A stretch of 64,000 nucleotides of DNA from PHAA01 sp964494735. GTDB lineage: Bacteria; Bacillota; Syntrophomonadia; Syntrophomonadales; Syntrophomonadaceae. The DNA is taken from the NCBI GenBank assembly GCA_964494735.1, contig CAZBSD010000004.1:1-64000 (forward strand). The letters are read 5' to 3'. This document shows, piece by piece, positions 52,938 to 60,636 of this stretch; positions within the stretch are counted from its first letter, which is position 1, and each line of letters starts with the position of its first letter. Made by a program: the position numbers and the translations under genes. Under the pieces are notes generated by a model that worked only from the letters and a program-made list of their open reading frames with translations, ran no database searches and was not told the DNA's origin.

Positions 52938-53368
52938 TGCGCATCCCTCAACTTTCGATTGGGTCCCATCTTCTTGACATCGGCGACCAGTTTGGCCATG
53001 GTCTCCTGGAACTTGATACCTTCCGCCCCGGATATCCAGGAAACCTGGTATCTATCCGGCTCGATGCCGATAAATTCCATCAGGCTCTTCATCACCGTCT
53101 GGCGGCGGCGCTGATAGTAATTGCCACTACCATAGTGGCAGTCGCCCGGGTGTCAGCCCGACAACAGCACCCCGTCCACCCCACGGTTGAAGGCCCGCAA
53201 GACCAGCATCGGGTCCATGCGCCCTGAACAGGGGGTACGGATAATGCGTACATCGGCTCCATATTCAAGGTGGTTCAGACCGGCCAGGTCCGCGGCCGCG
53301 TAGGAACACCAGTTGCACGCAAACACGATGATCTTGGGCTCCCAGCCCCCTTTGGCATCTATAGACAT
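52934..53368 (-). CDS. flxD: FlxD/MvhD-type electron-transfer subunit, predicted selenoprotein
   Basis: A 144-residue MvhD family protein: IIVFACNWCSYAAADLAG, RTPCSGRMDPMLVLRAF, then VLLSG-U-HPGDCHYGSGNYY. The codon at 53153-53155 is UGA in frame, and the reading frame continues perfectly for 72 more residues (TVMKSLMEFIGIEPDRY... KKMGPNRKL). In relatives this position is the Cys of GCHPGDCHY, so UGA is read as selenocysteine (residue 72). A 19-base hairpin follows the UGA (see the SECIS entry). FlxD links HdrA to the Flx subunits. ATG behind GGAGGTGG, overlapping the hdrA stop by 10 bases. Confidence 0.9.
53122..53140 (-). promoter_or_regulatory. Candidate bacterial SECIS hairpin in flxD
   Basis: Twelve bases after the UGA, the mRNA can form TGCCACTA-TGG-TAGTGGCA, a perfect 8-bp stem with a tight loop containing GG. 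Bacterial SECIS elements are hairpins within the coding region 15-40 bases after UGA with a G-rich apex bound by SelB. Sequence of the loop fits; binding is not shown. Confidence 0.65.
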
Positions 53369-55350
53369 AATGCATCCACCTCCGCTACCAATTGGTCATT
53401 GCTAAAGCCCTTCAGATTCAGGGCCAGGGTACGGCAGGCGGGCAGACAGGAGCCGCATCCCTGGCACAGGCTGTTGTTGATAACCGCCACCTGGCGGGTA
53501 AAAGGACCATGGCCGTGTCCGCCCCGCTCCTGGTACTCCTGCAGGGAGATAGCTGTATACGGGCATATCGGCACGCACAGACCACATCCGGAACACTTGC
53601 TGATGTCTACCTCGGACACCATCGGTTCGGTGGCCAATTCGGTCTTGGACATGAGTCCCAGCACCTTCACGGCTGCCCCGCTGGCCTGGGCTACGGTATC
53701 GGGTATGTCCTTGGGGCCCTGGCAGGTGCCGGCCAGGTATACCCCGGCAGCAAAGGTTTCCACCGGCTGCAGCTTGGGATGGGCCTCCTGGAACCACCCG
53801 TCCTTGTCGACTGAGAAACCGACCATCTTGGCCAGTTCGGTCGCTCCGGCCGCAGGAACCATGGCCGAAGCCAGGACCACCATATCAGCCTCGACTTCTA
53901 GGGGCATACCCATCAAGGTATCTTCGGATTTCAGGATCAATTTATCTCCGCGGGGATAGATCTTGCTGACCCGGCCGCGGATATATTTGGCGCCGGCATT
54001 CAAAGCCCGCTGGTAAAACTCTTCGTAGTTCTTGCCGGCAGTGCGGACGTCCATATAGAAAACATAGGCTTCGCTGTTCTCGATCTTGGTCTTGACCTGG
54101 TAAGCATGCTTGGCGGTATACATACAGCAAGCCCGGGAACAATAACTCTTGCCTTTGGTATCATCGCGGGAGCCCACGCATTTTATGAAAGCAATATTCT
54201 TGGGCTCCTTGCCGTCGGAGGGACGCAGAATCTGTCCTCCGGTTGGTCCGCCAGCCGAAACCAGCCTTTCGAATTCCAGTCCGCTGATTACATCGGGGTA
54301 CTTGCCGTAACCATATTCACCATAGGCGGATTTCCAATCGAATTGGTCATAGCCGGTAGCCATGACGATAGCCCCGATGTCCAGCTCCTTATATACCACC
54401 ATGTCCTGGAATCTGATGGCGTCGGTGGGGCATACCTTTTCGCATATGCCGCACTTGCCGCTGGTCAGCTTGGTGCAGGTAGCCGCATCTATATACGGCT
54501 TGCCGGGCACCGCCTGGGGAAACAGTTTGTGGATGGCAGTCCTTTTGCCCATACCGAAATCAAACTCGTCGGCTACCTTCTTGGTCGGACATTTATCGAT
54601 GCAGGTACCGCAGCCGGTACATAAATCCCAATCTACATATTTAGGCTTCTGTTTAACAGTAACTTTGAAGTTGCCTATATATCCTTTGACATCGGTTACT
54701 TCTGAATAGGTCATCAGTTCGATGTTAGGGTGCTGCGCCGCAGCCACCATCTTGGGAGTGCCAATTCAGGCGGCACAGTCCATAGTGGGGAAGGTTTTGT
54801 CCAGCTGGGTCATCTTCCCGCCGATGGACGCCTCTCTTTCCACGATGATCACCTGGTGCCCGCCCTCGGCTATATCCAGGGCGGCCTGCATGCCGGCGAT
54901 ACCTCCGCCAATCACCAAAGCTCGTTTGGTAATAGGAACGGTAGAGACCTGCAGGGGTTTGTTGTGCAAGGCCTTGGCTACCGCCATCCGCAACAGCGAT
55001 TTAGCCTTGGCAGTAGCCTGCGATTTGTCGTGATGGACCCAGGAGTCCTGCTCCCGTATGTTGACCATCTCCATCATATAGGCATTCAAACCGCCAGCCG
55101 CAGTGGCTTTGCGAAAAGTCGGTTCATGCATGCGCGGTGAACAGGATGCCACCACCACCTGCTCCAGTTTGTGCTCCGCGATAGCGCTGCGGATCAGTTC
55201 CTGGCCAGGATCTGAACACATGTACTTATAGTTGGTGGAATAGACCACCCCCGGCAAAGTCTTGGCAAATTCCGCCACTTGTACCGTATCGACCGTAGCT
55301 GCGATATTGGTGCCGCACTCGCAAACAAATACCCCAACTCGCTTTTTCAT
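53359..55350 (-). CDS. hdrA: Heterodisulfide reductase subunit A-like protein (HdrA), predicted selenoprotein
   Basis: 663 residues when UGA at 54766-54768 is read as selenocysteine (residue 195). The N-terminal part has VGVFVCECGTNIA, VVASCSPRMHEPTFR and the FAD loop LVIGGGIAGMQAAL. It then reads PTMDCAA-U-IGTPKMVAAAQHPNI, where relatives have DCSACILTPKM. The C-terminal part has CTGCGTCIDKCP, CGICEKVCPTD, CSGCGLCVPICP and CQGCGSCLPAC. HdrA is the flavin electron-bifurcating centre. Both halves are in one frame with no other stop and conserved sequence on both sides, so it is not a broken gene. ATG after GGAGGGAGACGGAGAG. Confidence 0.9.
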
Positions 55351-55417
55351 CTCTCCGTCTCCCTCCTGGTTGGACTGTGTAACCCTCTATAATAAGCCCA
55401 TGCCAATCGTAATTGGA

Positions 55418-56728
55418 CTAGTCCTGGCATTCACCTTGTCTCTTCAGTTCCTGTTGTACAAAGGCGGCCGCCGCCTTTTTGGCCAATTCCATATCCCGGG
55501 CCATCAGATTAGCCAACTTGCCTATCCGCTTCTCATCCAGGATCGACACTAATATACCAGCCTGGGCCGGGTCGGCCACCAGTTTAACCGCCATCTTATC
55601 GGGATTCTTGGTCAGAGCGGTGACAAAAGCGTCCACCTTCTTCTGGTCAGGCTCGGCAGTAGCCGCCGGCTTGGCGGGCTTGCCCTGGGCTGCCCCGCTG
55701 ACCTCTCCTCCCTCCGGGCTCTCGCCGGCTGCACTGGCCTTGGCGGCTGCTTTGGCGGCTGCCGCCGCTCTGGCCGCTGCGGCCGCTTCAGCTTTGGCCC
55801 GGGCCTTCTGGGCCGCTTCCTGGGCTGCCTTTTCAGCTGCCGCTCGGGCTTCTGCTCCCCGGACCTCTATCATCTTCAAATACTGGCCAGCTTCTACGAA
55901 GTGCTTCTCCAACCCCACTTGTTGAGGCTGGTCACCACAAGCCAGGGCCAGCAGTTCGGTCACGTAATAGACCGGCAAATCGAATTTCTCCCCGAACTGT
56001 TTCTCGATTGCGGCCTGGCGCATATCTAAATTCAACATACATAGCGGACAAGCTGTGACAATGCATTCCGCTCCTGATTCTTTGGCGTCCTTCAATACCC
56101 GGTACAGCATCGTCATCCCCACATCAGGCCGGGAGGTAACCAGGGCTGCTCCGCAACATTCAGTCTTATGGGACCATTCCACCGGATCTGCTCCCAGGGC
56201 CTTCATTATCTGGTCCATCGACTGGGGATCTTCCGGATCGTCAAAACCGGTGTGCTCCGCCGGCCTTACCAGCAGGCAGCCATAGTAGCTGGCCGCTTTC
56301 ATGGTGGTCCAGGGTTTGGTCACCTTGGCCGCGATGGCATCGATGCCGATCTTGTTGACCAGCACATCCAGGATGGAAAGGGTCTCGGTATTGCCGGCCA
56401 ATTCCATCTCCAGCACCTGCTCTACTTTTTGGCGCATCTCCGGGTCATGCTGGATTGTGTGTTCGGCGTACCGGTGGCGGCTGTAACAAGCTGCACAAGG
56501 GGAGATTATCATATTTAGACCGCTCTTCTCGGCGATGGCCAGATTGCGGGCGGGCAGAGCCACCGACAATAATTTGTCGGTATTGTGACCGGAGGTTGCT
56601 CCGCAGCAATTCCAGTCCTCCAGTTCTTCCATCTTGAAATCCATTATGTGCGCGGTTCTCTCCATCGACATATGGTACTCGATACCGCTGCCCTCAGATG
56701 CACATCCCGGATAATAGGCAAATTTCAT
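55418..56728 (-). CDS. hdrB: Heterodisulfide reductase subunit B-like protein (HdrB) with Ala-rich C-terminal extension
   Basis: 436 residues. The first ~290 residues are HdrB: FAYYPGCASEGSG, DWNCCGATSG, ISPCAACYSRHRYAEH, TECCGAALVTSRPD and TACPLCMLNLDMRQ, two CCG cysteine-rich domains holding noncubane [4Fe-4S] clusters. The last ~145 residues are an Ala/Lys/Glu-rich helical stretch (many AAA and AEAAA units), a Gly/Pro linker and a small helical end. Such an extension is not part of standard HdrB. Directly follows hdrC (stop then ATG). It would reduce a disulfide or other thiol-type acceptor. Confidence 0.88.
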   Translation of the reverse strand: MKFAYYPGCASEGSGIEYHMSMERTAHIMDFKMEELEDWNCCGATSGHNTDKLLSVALPARNLAIAEKSGLNMIISPCAACYSRHRYAEHTIQHDPEMRQKVEQVLEMELAGNTETLSILDVLVNKIGIDAIAAKVTKPWTTMKAASYYGCLLVRPAEHTGFDDPEDPQSMDQIMKALGADPVEWSHKTECCGAALVTSRPDVGMTMLYRVLKDAKESGAECIVTACPLCMLNLDMRQAAIEKQFGEKFDLPVYYVTELLALACGDQPQQVGLEKHFVEAGQYLKMIEVRGAEARAAAEKAAQEAAQKARAKAEAAAAARAAAAAKAAAKASAAGESPEGGEVSGAAQGKPAKPAATAEPDQKKVDAFVTALTKNPDKMAVKLVADPAQAGILVSILDEKRIGKLANLMARDMELAKKAAAAFVQQELKRQGECQD

Positions 56729-57298
56729 TTACTCTTCCCCCCTGAACTGCTCGACCCGCTCAAAGATCTTCTTCATTTCCTGGCGCCCTTTTATCATATG
56801 CGGCAAGGGACTCGCTTTACCCCGCTGCAGCATTGGCAATCCCAATTCCATGTCTTTTAACGGCTGGCCGGTGGTAAGGTTGTATCGCAACAATAGACCC
56901 GCTTCAAATGTGCGGCCGAAATTCTTGACGTTGGATAAGAAGGCTTTATTGAAAGCAGCTACTTTCTTATCGGTTTTTCCGCGCTTTAAGGATTCCCGCC
57001 GCATGGTATCCATCAGTGATGCTATGTCAACCCCGCGCGGGCAGCGGCTCGAACAGGTCTCACAGGATGCGCATATCCAGATGCTGTTGCTATTCAACGC
57101 CATCTCAGCAAGTCCCAGCTGCAGCATACGGATTACCTGGCGGGGAGGGTAATCCATCGCAAACGCGGCCGGACATCCTGCCGTGCATTTGCCGCATTGG
57201 TAACACAGGTTGACACTGGTGCCTGCTTCTTTTTCTAATTTGGCTATCAAAGACTTTTGCTTGTTATCGGTTGGAGACAGCAATACAGAATTCCCCAA
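56729..57298 (-). CDS. hdrC: Heterodisulfide reductase subunit C-like protein (HdrC)
   Basis: 189 residues with two [4Fe-4S] motifs: CYQCGKCTAGCP and CASCETCSSRCPRGVDI, and HdrC-type helices (RRESLKRGKTDKKVAAFNKAF). It passes electrons from HdrA to HdrB. The TTG start follows AGGGGAGAGAGATTC. It is the first gene of hdrC-hdrB-hdrA-flxD-flxC-flxB-flxA, transcribed from the region at 57387-57415. Confidence 0.9.
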   Translation of the reverse strand: MGNSVLLSPTDNKQKSLIAKLEKEAGTSVNLCYQCGKCTAGCPAAFAMDYPPRQVIRMLQLGLAEMALNSNSIWICASCETCSSRCPRGVDIASLMDTMRRESLKRGKTDKKVAAFNKAFLSNVKNFGRTFEAGLLLRYNLTTGQPLKDMELGLPMLQRGKASPLPHMIKGRQEMKKIFERVEQFRGEE

Positions 57299-57347
57299 GA
57301 ATCTCTCTCCCCTTTCAAATCCAAAGCTTCCTTATAAACACAAAAGT

Positions 57348-57415
57348 TCGACTAAAAGTCGACCTAAAAGGCCTAGAATGCAAATTATTGTAACACATTT
57401 CGCCTTTATTGATAA
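57348..57415 (-). promoter_or_regulatory. Putative hdr-flx promoter and operator
   Basis: On the minus strand: TTATCA (plus 57410-57415), a 17-base spacer and TACAAT (plus 57387-57392). Downstream of it lies the perfect inverted repeat TCGACT-aaa-AGTCGA (57348-57362), about 50 bases before the start codon, a position suited to a repressor. The sequence is not Rex-like. Confidence 0.45.
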
Positions 57416-57723
57416 CATTTTATTCTTGGAAAATCAGGTTGGCTATAGAAATGACGAAATCCGAAGTCGGCCCAGGCGCCGCCAAATCAAAGACCATCTA
57501 TTTGAGGAATATAATATACGTTTGTTTGGAAGTGGGTTGATTGGAGCCATGTCATTACCTAATTATTACAGAATAATACTCGTACAAATGTGCACAATAT
57601 ACTCAGAAGCAGCGACGGTTGTAAGGAGTCGCGACAAAGGTTCAAGTCTCCGCAAGGGATAAATCTTGAATTGGATACCTTAAATCCTGCAAGGGATAAC
57701 AACCAAAAAGCTGTTTCTTTAAA
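57416..57723. other. Intergenic stretch without a recognised gene
   Basis: A plus-strand open frame crosses here (ending near 57662), but it begins opposite hdrC and has no ribosome binding site, so I do not call it. The only pattern seen is GCAAGGGATAA occurring twice about 45 bases apart (near 57652 and 57699). Confidence 0.4.
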
Positions 57724-57786
57724 GGTCCGCCGGGAAAATTTACTGCCATCGTAAACACGATGACAATTAAATGGAACCGGCGGATC
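57724..57786 (-). terminator. Long hairpin overlapping the end of the membrane-protein gene
   Basis: GGTCCGCCGG and CCGGCGGATC form a 10-position stem (one G-T pair) that encloses a 43-base loop with an inner CATCGT/ACGATG hairpin. The stem includes the last codons and stop of the minus-strand gene. A short T-run follows, so the terminator is plausible but atypical. Confidence 0.4.
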
Positions 57787-58234
57787 TAATTTTACTCTGC
57801 TTTTTTAAAGCGGGAAAATAATAATAGAAAGACATTAGCGGCGGTATCAGGAATAGAAAGTAATAATAGAAGGGACGGTCCAGCCAGGTCCACACGGGCA
57901 GAAGTGAGATGAAAGGCAATAGCGGCGTGTCCCACAATTCCAAAATAAAAATGAAATAATAGGCAAACTGGGATACGACATCGAGTGACAATAAAATCGA
58001 TCCGGCCAGGAAATAGCCGGGCAGCTGCCATAACACCGCCACTGCCGCAACACCCGCGCGGCTGCACCTTTGGCGGCAGTATATCGCTTCTTTCCAGACC
58101 AGGTAAAGGTAGCAAAAACCCAGGATGAGATCCAGACCGGGAAAGTACATGGCCAGAGAAATAGCCAATATGGCGCTCAGTTGCAGGATTAATGCCCGTA
58201 ATAATGACCCCAGAATGTTAAATCCCCTTTTCAT
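57767..58234 (-). CDS. Uncharacterised polytopic membrane protein
   Basis: I do not recognise it. 155 residues with about four or five hydrophobic segments: LLRALILQLSAILAISLAMYFPG, LILGFCYLYLVW, GVAAVAVLWQLPGYFLAGSILL, and aromatic segments FAYYFIFILELW and FYYYFLFLIPPLM, very rich in Tyr and Phe. It ends in a basic tail. Its ATG lies 17 bases inside the end of the YiiX-like gene, so the two are co-translated and probably work together at the membrane. Confidence 0.6.
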   Translation of the reverse strand: MKRGFNILGSLLRALILQLSAILAISLAMYFPGLDLILGFCYLYLVWKEAIYCRQRCSRAGVAAVAVLWQLPGYFLAGSILLSLDVVSQFAYYFIFILELWDTPLLPFISLLPVWTWLDRPFYYYFLFLIPPLMSFYYYFPALKKQSKIRSAGSI

Positions 58235-58874
58235 ATAGGATGGTCACCCGTCGGCTGTTGGCCAGACTTTCGGGTGCGATCCACAAGTCGCCTATCTCGT
58301 CGAGGTTTATACCCTGGGCATCGTAAGCCCGCCAAATTATTTTGCTGCAATTCCACAATCTATCCCCACTCTTAAAGGCCAACGGATAGAACATCTTTTT
58401 CTCCTGTTCCAAAGCCAACCTGACTGCCCTGGCTTTAACATCAGCGGGAGCATTGACCCGCAGCAGACATATCAAAGAATAATCCTCATAAGTGCGCACG
58501 TCCTGGACACTCAAACCATAATCCACGTATCCCTCCAACACCTCATCGCCGCCCAGATACAGCCCGGCATGTGAATAACGTCCATAGGCGGTATTGGGCC
58601 ATCCGCCGAGGACTATATCGCCGGGCTCCAACCGGTCAAAAGGCACCGAACCCTGTATGGGAGCACCATAACCGGTCCCTATTTCACCTTCCGCAAAGCT
58701 GGCCACATAAGTGTAGATGACCGATCCTGAACTCCGAGTGAGCAGGTGACGGTTGAACCCCATTACGATCATCAGCAGAATAAGCGCCAGCAAGGGAAAA
58801 ATAGTTATTCGCGCCCTATCGTTTACAAATATAAATCTGGCCCGGTAGTCTTTCACCGGCTTAACACCGCCCAT
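58218..58874 (-). CDS. YiiX/YebB-like permuted NlpC/P60 cysteine hydrolase, membrane anchored
   Basis: About 218 residues: one N-terminal membrane helix (ITIFPLLALILLMIVMGF), then a permuted papain-like domain with FDRLEPGDIVLGGWPN, the catalytic His in YGRYSHAGLYLGGDEVLEG and the catalytic Cys in WNCSKIIWRAYDAQGIN, in His-before-Cys order. Relatives hydrolyse amide or ester bonds of peptidoglycan or lipids; the substrate is unknown. The start is uncertain: ATG at 58874 gives a normal anchor, while frames open further upstream lack a ribosome binding site. Confidence 0.75.
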   Translation of the reverse strand: MGGVKPVKDYRARFIFVNDRARITIFPLLALILLMIVMGFNRHLLTRSSGSVIYTYVASFAEGEIGTGYGAPIQGSVPFDRLEPGDIVLGGWPNTAYGRYSHAGLYLGGDEVLEGYVDYGLSVQDVRTYEDYSLICLLRVNAPADVKARAVRLALEQEKKMFYPLAFKSGDRLWNCSKIIWRAYDAQGINLDEIGDLWIAPESLANSRRVTILYEKGI

Positions 58875-59016
58875 CCAGGTCGAGCCTGCTCTTTTTTGGT
58901 ACCAACAAATACTAGGGCTAAGTTGCAAGTCCCGTGTCAAAAATTAGTATATAGGTTATAATCATGCCGAATTATGTTTTTTCCGAATAGTTTATTGCCG
59001 CAAGGAGGATCGGGTC

Positions 59017-59907
59017 ATGAAAAAAAATAGCAAGATTCTTATTATAGTTCTAGTCATGATTATACTTGGCTCCCTGTCAGGCTGCAAACCCACGCCGCTG
59101 CCGGGACCGGCTCCCAACGACATACCTGGAAACGACATAAGCGGCCCGGTGGACCCGACCCCCAATCCCCCGCCGGCTACACAACCTGAGCCGACTACAC
59201 CGGAACCACTGCCCGCTTCTCCTGAAACCAAGACCCATTCCTGGTGGTTTACCCGCAATAAGCAGCATCAGATCACCACTGTAAACCAGGAAACCCTGCA
59301 GCTGCTCTCGCAATATAATGGTTTCTATGTGCTCCCCAATAACAGCAAGAAGATATATCTGACCTTCGACAATGGGTATGAATTGGGTTATACCGCCAAG
59401 ATTCTGGATATACTGGATCGCCAGAAGGTCCAAGCCGCCTTCTTTATCACCGGTCAATTCATTGAAACTCAGCCGGGCCTGGTCCAGCGCATGAATGCCG
59501 CGGGCCACCTGGTGTGCAGCCATACCTGGAACCATCCTGATCTCAGTACTGTCTCCCAGGCGATTTTCAAACAGGAATTAGCCCGTTTGGAACAAAGATA
59601 TACGGCCCTGACCGGAGATCAATTGGACCGTTATCTGCGGCCGCCGATGGGAAATTATTCAGCCACTTCATTGCGGTGGGCAAACGAATTAGGCTACCGC
59701 ACTGTTTTCTGGAGTATGGCTTTCCAGGATTGGGACCCCAGTAATCAGCCCGGGGCCGCTTATTCCTACCAGCATGTTATGGACAACATCCACCCGGGGG
59801 CAGTTATCCTCCTCCACGCGGTCTCCCAGAGCAACACTGAAGCCCTTGAAAAAATCATTACCGATCTGCGTGCCCAGGGTTATAATTTTAGTACGTTCAA
59901 TCAATAA
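59017..59907 (+). CDS. pdaA: Polysaccharide deacetylase, PdaA (muramic delta-lactam) type lipoprotein
   Basis: 296 residues. A lipoprotein signal ends in GSLSGC, then a Pro/Thr-rich linker of about 45 residues, then a NodB domain. Motifs are IYLTFDNGYELGYT (TFDNGYE replaces the usual TFDDGP, as in PdaA), HLVCSHTWNHPDLS with metal His residues, YLRPPMGNYS, and PGAVILLHAVS. PdaA removes acetyl from muramic acid so that the delta-lactam of spore cortex can form. ATG after AAGGAGGATCGGGTC. It lies 20 bases before the unknown cluster and may be co-transcribed. Confidence 0.88.
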   Translation: MKKNSKILIIVLVMIILGSLSGCKPTPLPGPAPNDIPGNDISGPVDPTPNPPPATQPEPTTPEPLPASPETKTHSWWFTRNKQHQITTVNQETLQLLSQYNGFYVLPNNSKKIYLTFDNGYELGYTAKILDILDRQKVQAAFFITGQFIETQPGLVQRMNAAGHLVCSHTWNHPDLSTVSQAIFKQELARLEQRYTALTGDQLDRYLRPPMGNYSATSLRWANELGYRTVFWSMAFQDWDPSNQPGAAYSYQHVMDNIHPGAVILLHAVSQSNTEALEKIITDLRAQGYNFSTFNQ

Positions 59908-59927
59908 GCTAGCCAGGAGTGCTGCAG

Positions 59928-60632
59928 ATGCGGTCTATATTGCGCAAGTTGTATCGGGGCCAGGATTTGAATGATGAGGAATACGCCCGCCTGGCAGGTT
60001 ATGCGGATGAACTGCGTGCCAATTCGCCTCATTCCTACCAATTATTCTATGAGCGCTTCGCACCCATCCTTCACCGCGATTATGGTATTCACCTGCCTCG
60101 CTTCTATTTCGGTATAGATGATGTCTATGAATATCTGCTCTCCCATCCGGAATTGACCGCTCGCCTCCGCACCGAGCCCCTGGATGCGACCGTTTTTCCC
60201 GCTCACCTGCGCGAATACCTCTTATCCCCCGAAGGCCAGAACGCCTTATATACGTCGCTCCTGCCGGCGCTGGAACACCCCGATTATGGCCGGCCTGACA
60301 ATAAGGAGCTGCCCCGTCCCCGCCTAACCGAGGCAGTCGTCAAATTCGAAAGCGGCAATCCTTTGAAAGAGACCGGGCTCAAGGCTCATTTCAATCGCCT
60401 CATCGCCTTCCCGTTCGTAAGCCGGTTGCAGAGTGTGCGTTATCTGCGCGGTACCAAAGCCAGCCAGGACAAGATTGACATCATCACCGGCAACTGTCTG
60501 GGAGGTATTTTTACCAACAAAGAGAAATCAATATATTATTATATATTCCTTACGGAGGACGACCGCAGTAAGGCCGAAAATGCTTGCCGACTTCTCAACC
60601 AGACTCTGTATGGAATCAGCGGCGGGGAATGA
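59928..60632 (+). CDS. Unknown protein, first gene of the Hsp70-associated cluster
   Basis: 234 residues, no recognised domain. The N-terminal ~120 residues are helical and charged (RSILRKLYRGQDLNDEEYARLAGYA, YQLFYERFAPILHRDYG, FYFGIDDVYEYLLSHPEL). The C-terminal part has strands (KIDIITGNCLGGIFTNKEKSIYYYIFLTEDD). No signal peptide, no transmembrane segment, one Cys. It contains HPD (EHPDYGRPDN) but without a J-domain helix context, so it is not a DnaJ. The ATG at 59928 follows AGGAG. The next gene starts four bases after its stop. Confidence 0.7.
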   Translation: MRSILRKLYRGQDLNDEEYARLAGYADELRANSPHSYQLFYERFAPILHRDYGIHLPRFYFGIDDVYEYLLSHPELTARLRTEPLDATVFPAHLREYLLSPEGQNALYTSLLPALEHPDYGRPDNKELPRPRLTEAVVKFESGNPLKETGLKAHFNRLIAFPFVSRLQSVRYLRGTKASQDKIDIITGNCLGGIFTNKEKSIYYYIFLTEDDRSKAENACRLLNQTLYGISGGE

Positions 60633-60636
60633 ACTC

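Noticed and set aside
53359..55350. HdrA split in two by a stop codon, as a pseudogene or frameshift
   Set aside because: Both parts are in the same frame, the stop is UGA at a position that is Cys in relatives, and conserved sequence continues on both sides. Selenocysteine explains it better.
57210..57662. Plus-strand open frame crossing the hdrC start region
   Set aside because: It starts opposite hdrC, has no ribosome binding site, and its product shows no domain pattern.
59928..60632. J-domain (DnaJ-like) protein in the Hsp70-like cluster, based on an HPD tripeptide
   Set aside because: The HPD lies before a Pro-rich stretch without the preceding basic helix of a J-domain.
60433..60636. 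Longer N terminus for the second cluster gene
   Set aside because: The upstream part overlaps the first cluster gene in another frame and lacks a ribosome binding site; the ATG at 60637 has GGGGA and fits the tight packing.
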